A stretch of DNA of 64,000 nt from Acholeplasma laidlawii_A (GCF_030166555.2 NZ_CP126461.2); one strand, 5' to 3'; counted from the first letter of the stretch, positions 37,945 through 46,341 are shown. Made by a program: numbers and translations. The notes: generated by a model from the sequence alone, not told the origin.

Positions 37945-39687
37945 TTATTCTTCAAGTTGTTTGATCTCTGCAAATATATCTGAAGATGCCTTTGGTGGAA
38001 TAAACTTATAAAATAGTCTTGTAAATGGTATTTCATAACCGATTTTGTCTTTGCTTCGATCCATCCAAGCTGATGAATTATAAGGTAATACATTTTCTTT
38101 AAAGAAAGCGTCGATATCTTCTTGTAAAGGTACTAATTCAGTATCACGTTTCTTTGAATCTGCTTGAGGTTTTCCTTTTTTAAGAATTGGTTTACCATTT
38201 TCATCTGTAAATGGTGATTCAACTGTTACTTTGGTGTATCCAAAGAAGTTATTATCAAAGATTTTCGATTCGACAATTAACTCATTCTCTTCATATTTTC
38301 CTTCTTTAAAATCTAAATACGCTTTTGTAATTAAACCAATAGCTGTATCATCTAGGTCAACACGTTTCTTCCCAATGTTTTTTCTTCTTTTTACATAACA
38401 ATTAGAATCATCAATGAGTTGAATTTTTCCTAATCGTTCTTTATTTTTATTTTTAGAAACTATCCAAACATATGTTGATATACCAGTATTGTAGAAAAGG
38501 TCAGTTGGTAATTGAATAATTGCTTCTAACAAATCACTTTCAATTAAGTATTTTCTAATTTCACTCGGACCACTACCAGCATCTCCAGTAAAGAGTGAAG
38601 ACCCGTTTTGAATGATTGCCATTCTACCAGAACCTTCTTTTAATTTCTTTACACCATTAAGTAGGAAGAGCATTTGTCCATCACTAATCGCTGGCAATCC
38701 CGGACCAAATCTACCCTCATATCCAAGCTTTGAATATTCTTGTTTAACTTCTTTTTCTTCTTTTTTCCAGTCAATACCAAATGGGGGATTCGAAATTATA
38801 TAATCAAACTCATAGTTAGAAAATTGGTCATCATTCAATGTATCACCAAACTTCATATTCTGTGCATTACCACCTTTAATGAGCATGTCCGCTTTTGCGA
38901 TTGCATATGTTTCTGGGTTAAATTCTTGACCAAATAGAGATAACTTTGAATCCGGGTTGATTTGTAGCATTTTTTCATCTAAGCACCCTAACATCTGTGA
39001 TGTTCCCATAGCCATGTCATATGCAGTTTTAACGACACCATTTTGTTTAATGTGTTCTTTTTCATTTGCGACTAATAGCTCAGCCATTAAATATATGATG
39101 TCTCTTGAAGTAAAGTGTGCTCCTGCCTGCTCATCATAAGATTCGGAGAACTTACGAATTAATTCCTCAAAAATATAGCCCATATCCATAGACGTGATTT
39201 TATCAGGGTGCATATCAGCATTCTTAGAATTAAACTCTTGTATTACAATATAAAGGACATTCCCTTTATGCATCTTTTCAATGACTTGTTCAAATTCAAA
39301 GTTAGAAATAATGTCTTTAACGTTATCTGAAAAACCCTTTAAGTAAGTATCAAAATTCGATGCGATATTATCTGGATCAGCTAAAAGGTTTGCAAATGTA
39401 AATGGACTAACATTATAAAAATCATATCCCGTAGTTTTGCATAATAATCCAGCTCTAATGGTATCAATTGTTTTTTGTTCATTTAGCTTTTTATTGAGTG
39501 ATAAAACTTCCTGTTTCGTTTCTTTTAAAGCATCATCAAATCTTTTTAGTACTGTCATCGGTAAGATAACCTTACCGTACTCATGTGGCTTAAATAACCC
39601 AACGAGATGATTAGCTATTGCCCAAATTAGATTTGCTTTCTCTTGAATATTGGTTGTAGTTAATTTACCTATCTCTGCAGTTGTCAT
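37945..39687 (-). CDS. hsdM: Type I restriction methyltransferase subunit
   Basis: A 580-aa N6-adenine methyltransferase. The N-terminal helical domain (IWAIANHLVGLFKPHEYGKVILPMTVLKRFDD) is typical; the AdoMet motif is YDMAMGTSQML, the variant used by one HsdM branch, and motif IV is NPPFGIDW. HFTSRDIIYLMAELL and later IIQLPTDLFYNTGISTYVWI are standard landmarks. It modifies host DNA at the sequence chosen by HsdS and protects it from HsdR. First gene of the operon M-S-membrane protein-R. Confidence 0.93.
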   Translation of the reverse strand: MTTAEIGKLTTTNIQEKANLIWAIANHLVGLFKPHEYGKVILPMTVLKRFDDALKETKQEVLSLNKKLNEQKTIDTIRAGLLCKTTGYDFYNVSPFTFANLLADPDNIASNFDTYLKGFSDNVKDIISNFEFEQVIEKMHKGNVLYIVIQEFNSKNADMHPDKITSMDMGYIFEELIRKFSESYDEQAGAHFTSRDIIYLMAELLVANEKEHIKQNGVVKTAYDMAMGTSQMLGCLDEKMLQINPDSKLSLFGQEFNPETYAIAKADMLIKGGNAQNMKFGDTLNDDQFSNYEFDYIISNPPFGIDWKKEEKEVKQEYSKLGYEGRFGPGLPAISDGQMLFLLNGVKKLKEGSGRMAIIQNGSSLFTGDAGSGPSEIRKYLIESDLLEAIIQLPTDLFYNTGISTYVWIVSKNKNKERLGKIQLIDDSNCYVKRRKNIGKKRVDLDDTAIGLITKAYLDFKEGKYEENELIVESKIFDNNFFGYTKVTVESPFTDENGKPILKKGKPQADSKKRDTELVPLQEDIDAFFKENVLPYNSSAWMDRSKDKIGYEIPFTRLFYKFIPPKASSDIFAEIKQLEE

Positions 39688-39745
39688 ATTATCTCTTCTT
39701 TCTTATTTCATTAGCAATACAATAATCGTTCTTCATATTAAAAAA

Positions 39746-39794
39746 ATTATAACATATTTTATCAATTTTTACCTTTGATTGTTTATTAAACAAT
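39746..39794 (-). promoter_or_regulatory. Promoter region and palindrome before hsdM
   Basis: An extended -10 (TGTTATAAT; TATAAT complement 39746-39751) lies about 60 bases before the hsdM start. A 17-bp perfect palindrome ATTGTTTATTAAACAAT at 39778-39794, near the end of the upstream gene, could be an operator or a weak terminator. Confidence 0.45.
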
Positions 39795-39829
39795 ATCCTT
39801 CTTCCATTTTTATAAAACCTATTGATAGT

Positions 39830-40351
39830 CTAATATTCATTTAATGCATCAAAATAGCGTGTTGATGTTATGGATTTTTCGAAGTTTGTTTTAGTAATCT
39901 TTAGTTTGTTATTTGCTTCTAAAAGTTGTACACGTGGATACTCTGATGGATTACTTTTTATTGTCGCTATAAGACTAGAATTATCACCCATACCTGTTTG
40001 ACTATGCGGAACAGGTCCTATTAGTAAGTCTGAATACTTTGTTGAAAACCTAAGTGTATCAACCGGGTATCTCTTGAGTACTGAATAATCATCAATAAAC
40101 TCGACATTGTTTAGGTTAATACCTAGTCTATTTAATACCCCTTGGAAGTCTTTTTTCTTTCCAGCTAATGACCCGAATACTAGGATTTTCATTAGTCTTG
40201 TGTTTACAGAAATGCTTGTTTCTTCATATACAATGCCATATCGTTCTAAAATCTCTTCAATTAATCCATCTTCATTAGCACGATCAACTTCACTCGTGAT
40301 TTTTCTAATAATCTTTTGTTTTATTTCGGATAACTGCTTTGCATTATACAC
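39830..40351 (-). CDS. 173-aa partner of the methyltransferase fusion
   Basis: The N-terminus is a helical stretch; from residue about 55 a Rossmann-like pattern appears (RLMKILVFGSLAGKKKDF, then a VEFIDDY strand and DLLIGPVPHSQTGMGD), which recalls small nucleotide- or substrate-binding domains such as DUF2325, though I do not assign the family. Its ATG overlaps the last base of the 559-aa gene's stop, so the two are translated together. I infer it acts in complex with that protein. Confidence 0.6.
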   Translation of the reverse strand: MYNAKQLSEIKQKIIRKITSEVDRANEDGLIEEILERYGIVYEETSISVNTRLMKILVFGSLAGKKKDFQGVLNRLGINLNNVEFIDDYSVLKRYPVDTLRFSTKYSDLLIGPVPHSQTGMGDNSSLIATIKSNPSEYPRVQLLEANNKLKITKTNFEKSITSTRYFDALNEY

Positions 40352-42030
40352 TAGGATAGTACCTCCTCAATTTCTTCATAATAGAAGTTTTTGATTTCGT
40401 CTTCTATCTTTAGGATTTCTGCCTTAAGTGCCATTAAAGAAGATAGTTTTCTATTGTATTTTTTAGCTAAAGTATATTGAACATCTAGTTGAGGTAGTGG
40501 GATAATTATATTCGAAAGTTCTGTAGCGTTAATTGTAATTATCGCTATACCTTTTTGAATACTCTTTAATAATAATTGTCCTTGATCTGATTCTAAGAAA
40601 ACCTTAAGGAATGTTGGATTCAATTTACTCTTGTCGACACGAACAATGATCATACCACCAGTAACAATAATTTTATCCTTTGGTTCAAAGTCGATGACTG
40701 CTATTTTAACCTTAGATGATTTGCTTGTTATAATGACATCCTCATATTCCAAAGCAAATTTATCTAACTTACTATCTTTATTATCGATGCTTTGCAGATT
40801 TGATGCATCAATGAGTCCGTCTTGTATATCACTCGATGTGAGAAGTTTATAACCGGTTTTTTTATCAGTTAATGCTTCTTGAAAGTTTCTGACTGTGTAT
40901 TGTGAGCCTGTAAAAACATGTGCAACCTCACTCAATTTAACACCATTTTTTGGTGAATCTATTGTTAATAGTGCTGTTGAAGGAATCCAATTAGATAAAT
41001 CTGTTAATTCTGAAATATCTTTTTTAGCTACATCTTTTCCATAATAGAAATCTATTATTTGTTTTACATCTACTTTAATAGGTTCATTAAACTTTCTTTT
41101 TGATGAGAACATACTTGCATCAAATAGACGAACCTTCTTATTATTTTTACTAAAGATAAGTAAGAATAACTTGATCGATGTATTATCGACAATTCCTTGT
41201 GGTAACTCAATGATACCTTCAAGCATGCCACTCTTTAGTATTTCATTTCGATAGTCTCTATCAACTGCACTAAATAATGTACGACCAGTAACAAGTGCTA
41301 CCGCTCTAGCATCGTCACCTTTTAAATTGTTTAATAATTTATCTATAAATATCCATTCAACAGAGTTTCTAGTTGATAGAACAATGTTTTTAAAAATAGA
41401 AATATAGTTTAGATCATTACCCATTAACTTCATACCTAAAGGTGGATAGACAAACCCTTTATTATAAGTTAGTTCGTATTTATCGGTAAGGATATTAGCA
41501 TAGTTTATCTTGCTCTTTACCGAAGAATCAAAGGTGAATATTTCTAGTACCATCTTAGAAAGTGCATGTTGATTATAGTTGATCTCCACACCATATAAAG
41601 CAGACAACTCAATTGAACGTTCCTGAGCTAAATTCAATGTACCAATTAAAAAACCACCTAATCCACTACCTAAATCAAAAAGTGAATCACCATTAGATAG
41701 TTTAAGTAACTCTGAAGCTAATGCTAACAGATTATCATTCGAATTATCCATAAATCTCTGTTTTATAAATAGAAAACTAGAAACGAATCCTTTTATTTCA
41801 TCGAAACTTAAGTCCAAAAACATATTTTCTAAATCAAATTTTAGGTCACTTGGTATTCTTTCCAATGATTCTCCAGCAATGTTAAGTAATTCTGTTTCAT
41901 TTCCCGGTATTAAATCATTGCTATTGCAATAATCATATGCAAATGAAATAACAAATTCAACTACCATTTCTTCAGGCACACGTCCTCTGACTTTATTTGC
42001 AAATTCCCATACTAAATTTTTATTTTCCAT
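40351..42030 (-). CDS. Methyltransferase-like protein fused to a type I specificity-like domain, with degenerate motif IV
   Basis: 559 aa. Residues 1-110 are helical (WEFANKVRGRVPEEMVVEFV), 119-126 form an AdoMet-binding motif I (DLGSGLGG), and 145-200 follow the HsdM order (GVEINYNQHALSKMVLEIF). Where HsdM has NPPF/NPPY there is YPPL (195-198), so the catalytic loop looks damaged. Later family landmarks are intact (ALVTGRTLF, MLEGIIELPQGIVDN, KVRLFDAS). From about 362 a target-recognition-like domain follows (LSEVAHVFTGSQY..., SSDIQDGLID, IIVTGGMIIVRVDKS, IIIPLPQLDVQ). It resembles HsdM-HsdS fusions that may bind but not methylate DNA. Its stop overlaps the start of the 173-aa gene. Confidence 0.75.
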   Translation of the reverse strand: MENKNLVWEFANKVRGRVPEEMVVEFVISFAYDYCNSNDLIPGNETELLNIAGESLERIPSDLKFDLENMFLDLSFDEIKGFVSSFLFIKQRFMDNSNDNLLALASELLKLSNGDSLFDLGSGLGGFLIGTLNLAQERSIELSALYGVEINYNQHALSKMVLEIFTFDSSVKSKINYANILTDKYELTYNKGFVYPPLGMKLMGNDLNYISIFKNIVLSTRNSVEWIFIDKLLNNLKGDDARAVALVTGRTLFSAVDRDYRNEILKSGMLEGIIELPQGIVDNTSIKLFLLIFSKNNKKVRLFDASMFSSKRKFNEPIKVDVKQIIDFYYGKDVAKKDISELTDLSNWIPSTALLTIDSPKNGVKLSEVAHVFTGSQYTVRNFQEALTDKKTGYKLLTSSDIQDGLIDASNLQSIDNKDSKLDKFALEYEDVIITSKSSKVKIAVIDFEPKDKIIVTGGMIIVRVDKSKLNPTFLKVFLESDQGQLLLKSIQKGIAIITINATELSNIIIPLPQLDVQYTLAKKYNRKLSSLMALKAEILKIEDEIKNFYYEEIEEVLS

Positions 42031-42226
42031 AATTACCTCTCACTTTCATAATTTAAGTTTACACAAACGTAATTAAAATGTCAAGCACTTTTTAAGTTTG
42101 TTAAAACGTAATGACGAATAGCCCACGAAATACAAAAAAGGTCCGATACATGGGGCGAATGGTAATTCGCTTTTGTATCAAACCATTTAGTGTTATGTGG
42201 ATAAGAAAAACCATTTTAATACAAAG

Positions 42227-42274
42227 TGCGTAACCCCCTAAAAATTTGCGTAACGTCTGTTATTTTTGCGTAAC
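42227..42274. repeat. Block of three GCGTAAC repeats
   Basis: GTGCGTAACCCCC, TTTGCGTAACGTC and TTTGCGTAACACC at roughly 20-base spacing. On the minus strand the order TTTACAGG...GTTACGC...AATTTTTAGGGG parallels the block at 20075-20126. Confidence 0.5.
42241..42258 (+). repeat. 18-bp direct repeat, left copy
   Basis: AAAATTTGCGTAACGTCT occurs identically at 43340-43357, flanking the 294-aa gene. Confidence 0.7.
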
Positions 42275-42408
42275 ACCTGTAAACATTGGTGTTATTTTTA
42301 TTATATTGTTATTGTCAATAGAAAATAATCCAACTTAATGTTGACAAGAAAGGTTATTCTTTCAGAAATCCAATATTATTATATTAATTTATGAAATAGA
42401 GGTTTGAT

Positions 42409-43293
42409 TCACCATAAATCATTATTGTTTTTCTTTTTTTTACCCCATCCTGGCGGTGGCATTTCCCCATGTATGTTGTAATACCCCCATTCGTCATCAT
42501 AACCGTTAGTCTCATCATAACTATAATCATCATTATAATTATATGAATGATCATCATTGGAAGAATCTAATCTATCATCTTCGGATGGTCCATTAGTAAA
42601 ACAGCTATAACATAGATAATGGTGTGGAGGTCTATCGGAAATATCGCAACCGCATATATCACAAGTCCGAGTATAATAATCTTCTTCGTCATCTTCAATA
42701 TCATCATATTCGTTCTCATCATAATCGATGTCATCATTATCTAAATTATCCATAAAACAACTATAGCACAGATAATGATGTGACGGCTTATGTGAAATGT
42801 CACATCCACAATTGTGGCAAGTTCTAGAATCATAAGCTACAGCATCGCGGTCTTCTTTGCTATCTAGATAATCAAAGTCATCATCTTCAAACAAAAAGTC
42901 CAACTTTTCTTTTTGCTCCCTTTCTTCAATTAATTTAACTTCTAAGGGAGCAACCAGCATATCTACTCTTCTTTGTCTTTCAACATTATCAGATATTTCT
43001 AGCAATTCCTCATGCATATCATAAATTTCTTGCTCAATGTCACATGCAAGAAATAGATCATCCTCAGTCCAACCATATGTGTAAAATTGAGAATATATAT
43101 AATATGCTATATTTTTATCATCATCGGCTATAGGTACACAAAGTTTCAATCCTTGAGATCCTTTACAGTGACACACAAAATTGGTCCTTTTGTTTTTCGT
43201 TGTCTTTATTTCACCACAAACCGTACAAAAACCATATGAAAGCTCTTCTGTCCCTATTTTTTCATACATATGAAAATATTTATATTTTTTCAT
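42409..43293 (-). CDS. Acidic protein with three zinc-ribbon-like modules
   Basis: 294 aa. An N-terminal cysteine cluster (C23, C26, C41, C43), then two nearly identical modules with the pattern C-x2-C-G-C-D-I-S...HHYLCYSCF (C159/C162/C176/C179 and C211/C214/C228/C231), separated and followed by very Asp/Glu/Tyr-rich linkers. The duplicated zinc modules suggest nucleic-acid or protein binding. I do not recognise a named family. The gene is bracketed by 18-bp direct repeats, so it looks like a separately acquired cassette. Confidence 0.65.
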   Translation of the reverse strand: MKKYKYFHMYEKIGTEELSYGFCTVCGEIKTTKNKRTNFVCHCKGSQGLKLCVPIADDDKNIAYYIYSQFYTYGWTEDDLFLACDIEQEIYDMHEELLEISDNVERQRRVDMLVAPLEVKLIEEREQKEKLDFLFEDDDFDYLDSKEDRDAVAYDSRTCHNCGCDISHKPSHHYLCYSCFMDNLDNDDIDYDENEYDDIEDDEEDYYTRTCDICGCDISDRPPHHYLCYSCFTNGPSEDDRLDSSNDDHSYNYNDDYSYDETNGYDDEWGYYNIHGEMPPPGWGKKKKNNNDLW

Positions 43294-43339
43294 TCCTCTA
43301 ACCTCTAATAATTTTTGTTACCTTCATAAAAACATACAT

Positions 43340-43357
43340 AAAATTTGCGTAACGTCT
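43340..43357 (+). repeat. 18-bp direct repeat, right copy
   Basis: Identical to 42241-42258; it lies 47 bases upstream (minus-strand sense) of the 294-aa gene and is followed by IS-like sequence. Confidence 0.7.
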
Positions 43358-43383
43358 ACATATTTAATAAATAATATTGGTAT

Positions 43384-43482
43384 TGTGTCAATAGAGTGGA
43401 CACAATAATGTAGCGACTCTACATTTTATAATACACTTCGGATGGTGTTTTATAATCAATAGACCCATGGATGGTATTAAGA
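43384..43482 (-). mobile_element. Remnant of an IS3-family element end
   Basis: The minus strand encodes NLNTIHGSIDYKTPSEVYYKM and a stop, the usual end of IS3-family transposases, followed by the untranslated tip ending near TGTGTCAATAGAGTGGACAC (43384-43403, a TG-starting likely terminal repeat). The rest of the element is gone. It abuts the stop codon of the 61-aa gene, which may therefore be altered at its 3' end. Confidence 0.65.
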
Positions 43483-43483
43483 T

Positions 43484-43669
43484 TTAAACACCATCATAAG
43501 AAACACGTTTTATATTTGTTGGTTCTGTGCCAAACTCTTCTAAGAATTTTTCTGCTGCTATTTTATACCAATTATCATCCCAAGATTCAATGAAAGTGTA
43601 AGTGGCTGTATTAACTCCATCTGTGCAAGTAGCAGTAACTTGATGATTTATCTTGTTTTGTTGAAACAT
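43484..43669 (-). CDS. Hypothetical protein, 61 aa
   Basis: A strong GGGAGGGG site fixes the start at 43669 (MFQQNKINHQVTAT) rather than an upstream ATG at 43705. Small protein with a Thr-rich strand segment (VTATCTDGVNTATYTFIESW) and a helix (KIAAEKFLEEFG). Unrecognised. It ends one base before the IS remnant. Confidence 0.6.
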   Translation of the reverse strand: MFQQNKINHQVTATCTDGVNTATYTFIESWDDNWYKIAAEKFLEEFGTEPTNIKRVSYDGV

Positions 43670-43774
43670 ATGTACCCCTCCCTCTTTTATTTTACTACTT
43701 TTCATCTATTTTAAACCTTTCAATATACAACAAACTCAAAATGAGGAAAAAACAAAAGTGTTAAAGCCACCAGT

Positions 43775-44090
43775 TCAGAACTGATGGCTCATTTTCTTTT
43801 CTATTCCATTGTAGAATTTAAAAGTTATTGATTTACCTCTATGAACTACTGCTTCTTCAATCATGAACATCCAAACCTCATCGGACCATGTATTAATTAT
43901 TGCTTCATGGTTTTCTAAGTTCTTTAAAAATAAGACCATATTTTTTACCGTCAACTTCAAGTTTAATATCATTAAGATAGTTAATCAACTCTTCTTTATT
44001 CTCATCAAGTTCACCTAATAAAAGAAAATCTTTTATTTTCTTAATTTTGCCTAATAGTTCATCTCGTTTAATTTTTGATACATTTGACAT
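43775..44090 (-). pseudogene. Frameshifted C-terminal remnant resembling a serine recombinase
   Basis: The first frame (44090 to a stop near 43905) reads ELLGKIKKIKDFLLLGELDE and then KKYGLIFKEL; the second frame (to 43775) continues ENHEAIINTWSDEVWMFMIEE, VVHRGKSITFKFYNG and ends. One base inserted near 43915 separates them. A helical linker followed by a W-x-F-MIEE...ITFKFYNG ending resembles the tail of large serine recombinases, the integrases of many phages and conjugative elements. The match is from pattern only. It lies beside the tRNA cluster, where an island integrase would be expected. Confidence 0.45.
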
Positions 44091-44212
44091 TTTTTTTCAA
44101 TCCTCCACTTTCATTTCCTGCGTGATTCTAATAAAAAAAGTTCCCCTATCTTTAGATTGGTTATATTCATTATAACCTTTCTCCAAGATTTGGAAACTAT
44201 TTCACAGTTATG

Positions 44213-44297
44213 TGGTGCGGGTGACAGGACTTGAACCTGCATGCCGTAAAGCGCTAGATCCTAAGTCTAGTGCGTCTGCCAATTTCGCCACACCCGC
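44213..44297 (-). tRNA. tRNA-Leu(UAG)
   Basis: Acceptor GCGGGTG/CACCCGC, a long variable arm, anticodon TAG in the loop of CTAGA-CTTAGGA-TCTAG, and encoded CCA (44213-44215). First of three tRNAs in one minus-strand cluster. Confidence 0.95.
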
Positions 44298-44324
44298 ATG
44301 GATAGTGGACTTTCTTTATAAAAA

Positions 44325-44399
44325 TGGCAGGCCCAGCAGGATTTGAACCTACGAGTGACGGAGTCAAAGTCCGTTGCCTTACCGCTTGGCTATGGGCCT
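44325..44399 (-). tRNA. tRNA-Gln(UUG)
   Basis: Acceptor AGGCCCA/TGGGCCT, anticodon TTG between ACGGA and TCCGT stems, T-arm GTTCAAATC and encoded CCA (44325-44327). Confidence 0.93.
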
Positions 44400-44422
44400 A
44401 CATTTTATTTAATTCGCAAATA

Positions 44423-44499
44423 TGGGGCGGCCGAGGGGAATTGAACCCCCGAGTGTCGGCGCCACAAGCCGATGCGTTAACCACTTCGCCACAACCGCC
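44423..44499 (-). tRNA. tRNA-His(GUG)
   Basis: Anticodon GTG between TCGGC and GCCGA stems, extra 5' G paired to C73, TTCAATTCC T-loop and encoded CCA (44423-44425). Confidence 0.93.
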
Positions 44500-44628
44500 A
44501 TACTTTGCGCAAGTATTATTATACCAACTTATTTTATTTTGTAAAGTTAAAATTTCGGAAAAATAAGTTTTTTATATCCTTTACAAGATATATTTGATAT
44601 TATATAAAAGAAAGGAAGTAATTGCAAG

Positions 44629-45681
44629 ATGAAATGGATTGGAAGAATACTATATATTTTATTTGTTTTAATCGTAATTGGCTTTATTGAACTAATCGGT
44701 GGCGGTGTACAAGGTATCCGTGTATCAGAGTATATCTACAATAATGTTACAAAAAACGCTATAGATAATGAAAATTACGATATGTTTGAGGGTTTAGGCC
44801 ACTTAAACGCTGTTTCAAACACTTATTACTCAAAAGATCAAATTAAAACATTAGATGGTCAAAACTTCTATGATACGACTACAGAATCAATTGATGAAAA
44901 ATATCAAGTAAAACTTGGTATGTACCCACATGCAGTAGTCCACAAAAACCCACAATTTGATTTATACAGTGATGGCTTCTTTGTTTTACTTGAAGATTTT
45001 TCAGATGATGTTGCTTATTATAGTTTAGAAGTTACTGCATACTATGCACAAGACCCTGAGAAAAAACAAATTGTTTTAAAAGATAAAAATTATTTAAATA
45101 TCTATTCTGACATAAGAGCATCAAACGCAAATAGAGCATCATTTAGAGTAGCTCTAATTGCTAATAATAGTTTTGCAAATCACATCTTAGAAACAAACAA
45201 AGATTATACCTTCCCAGAAGGATATAACTTTGAATACCACATTCAAGCAATCGATGTGTTTGCAACAATCATTGACCCTGAAAAACCAGATACTCCAGAA
45301 CGTGTACATGTCTACAGAATTACTGATGGTACTACCTTTGCTTCTGGTACACCAATGGTAACTCATACGAACCTTAACCTAGCACCTGAAAACTATAACT
45401 TCTCAAGAGGAATGAATGGTGTAGAACCAACAGCTGATAATAACCCACACAACTTAGTGCTTGATTATCACCCAGCAGACTTATCACCATATAACTTTGC
45501 TTACTGGATCGTATATTCAATCTACTTCTTATTATTTGTTGTAGTACCTTACTTCTGGTTTGTTCATAAATATGTCATGAAAGCCATTAGAAAAAATAAG
45601 GTCGATGATGAGCCAAAAGGCAAAACAAGAAAACCACAACCTCAACTATTTAGTGACGTTGAACCTAAGAGCGATAAATAA
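44629..45681 (+). CDS. Membrane protein with a large extracytoplasmic domain
   Basis: 350 aa. An N-terminal helix (ILYILFVLIVIGFIELIGGG) and a C-terminal one (FAYWIVYSIYFLLFVVVPYFW) bracket about 250 polar residues with repeated beta patterns and a VRVSEY-YIYNNV-like start; a basic cytoplasmic tail follows. No family is recognised. AAGGAAG lies ten bases before the ATG. The stop codon falls inside the terminator hairpin that ends the gene. Confidence 0.7.
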   Translation: MKWIGRILYILFVLIVIGFIELIGGGVQGIRVSEYIYNNVTKNAIDNENYDMFEGLGHLNAVSNTYYSKDQIKTLDGQNFYDTTTESIDEKYQVKLGMYPHAVVHKNPQFDLYSDGFFVLLEDFSDDVAYYSLEVTAYYAQDPEKKQIVLKDKNYLNIYSDIRASNANRASFRVALIANNSFANHILETNKDYTFPEGYNFEYHIQAIDVFATIIDPEKPDTPERVHVYRITDGTTFASGTPMVTHTNLNLAPENYNFSRGMNGVEPTADNNPHNLVLDYHPADLSPYNFAYWIVYSIYFLLFVVVPYFWFVHKYVMKAIRKNKVDDEPKGKTRKPQPQLFSDVEPKSDK

Positions 45682-45695
45682 TCGCTCTTTTTTTT
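45668..45695 (+). terminator. Terminator of the 350-aa membrane protein gene
   Basis: AGAGCGAT and ATCGCTCT around AAATA, followed by a run of eight Ts; the stem overlaps the last codons of the gene. Confidence 0.9.
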
Positions 45696-45776
45696 GTTTT
45701 TACACTGGGTATCACCAGTTATGACTTACTTAAAAACGGACCTGGTGACTATGGTAACTTCTTAGTATATTTAGGT

Positions 45777-46019
45777 TTGTTTGCTTTAATTGCATTTACT
45801 CTACTATCTGTCTTTATCTTTTTTACAAATCATCAAAAACTTTATAAGATACGCCGTATTATCTCAATCGCTGAGGTAACTATATGGGTTATATTTACAG
45901 TATCCTTTATAGGAAGTATTCAATTAGGGATCGTATTTATTATCTTACTTTCAATAATTAACCTTATATCACTATTTAAAGTCAAAAATAATCTAATTTC
46001 TACACCTATAAGCGCTTAA
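45777..46019 (+). CDS. Small membrane protein, 5' end uncertain
   Basis: 80 codons from a TTG at 45777 with three hydrophobic helices. The same frame is open and protein-like upstream (LGITSYDLLKNGPGDYGNF) right up to the terminator T-run at about 45690, but offers no ATG, GTG or TTG with a ribosome site there. I think the original N-terminus was lost by a deletion against the terminator, or that it uses an unusual start. Function unknown. Confidence 0.4.
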   Translation: MFALIAFTLLSVFIFFTNHQKLYKIRRIISIAEVTIWVIFTVSFIGSIQLGIVFIILLSIINLISLFKVKNNLISTPISA

Positions 46020-46128
46020 TAAGAGCCTAAAACCACATAATTTAAGAAAATTAAGTTTTCAATGATATGATTTGTTCATTTTCAATTGAAAACTTAATTT
46101 TGTTATGCTATACTAATAAGGCGTGAAC

Positions 46129-46203
46129 GGGGGCATGGTGTCAACGGTAGCACACAGGTCTCCAAAACCTTTAGTGTGGGTTCGAATCCTGCTGCCCTCG
46201 CCA
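46129..46203 (+). tRNA. tRNA-Trp(CCA)
   Basis: Acceptor GGGGGCA/TGCCCTC, anticodon CCA between CAGGT and ACCTT stems, GGTTCGAATCC T-arm, encoded CCA. The only Trp tRNA here reads UGG, in line with UGA being a stop. Confidence 0.93.
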
Positions 46204-46217
46204 TCTAATAATAAACA

Positions 46218-46245
46218 ATGTTGCATATGATGCAGCATTTTTTTT
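46218..46245 (+). terminator. Terminator after tRNA-Trp
   Basis: ATGTTGCAT and ATGCAGCAT around ATG, then eight Ts. Confidence 0.85.
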
Positions 46246-46308
46246 ATACAACAGACTATAATTGCTCTTCTTGCAATAATATTCTAATTAGGTTTTTAGT
46301 CTAAATCA

Positions 46309-46317
46309 TGCTATAAT
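46309..46317 (+). promoter_or_regulatory. Extended -10 promoter of the Mg2+-ATPase leader
   Basis: TGCTATAAT (TATAAT at 46312-46317) lies 25 bases before the leader ORF, with no strong -35. Confidence 0.6.
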
Positions 46318-46341
46318 TAAAAAAGAAAGAGGTGAACAACT

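Larger units (their letters stand above)
42031..42408. other. Non-coding gap with TTTGCGTAAC repeats
   Basis: No gene is supported. Contents: three GCGTAAC repeats (42227-42274), a hairpin AACACC...GGTGTT (42273-42293), and further AT-rich sequence with a TTGTCAATAG segment at about 42313 that recurs near 43385 beyond the zinc-ribbon gene. Confidence 0.5.

Noticed and set aside
38612..39139. Several plus-strand frames of about 60 codons opposite hsdM
   Set aside because: They are shadows of hsdM with no ribosome sites.
37945..39687. DMAMGTSQML in HsdM as a damaged AdoMet motif
   Set aside because: This is a known variant of motif I in one branch of type I M subunits, and NPPF is intact.
44324..44566. 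Plus-strand 80-codon frame starting MAGPAGFEPTSD over the tRNA cluster
   Set aside because: It is the antisense translation of tRNA-Gln and tRNA-His, a well-known spurious protein.
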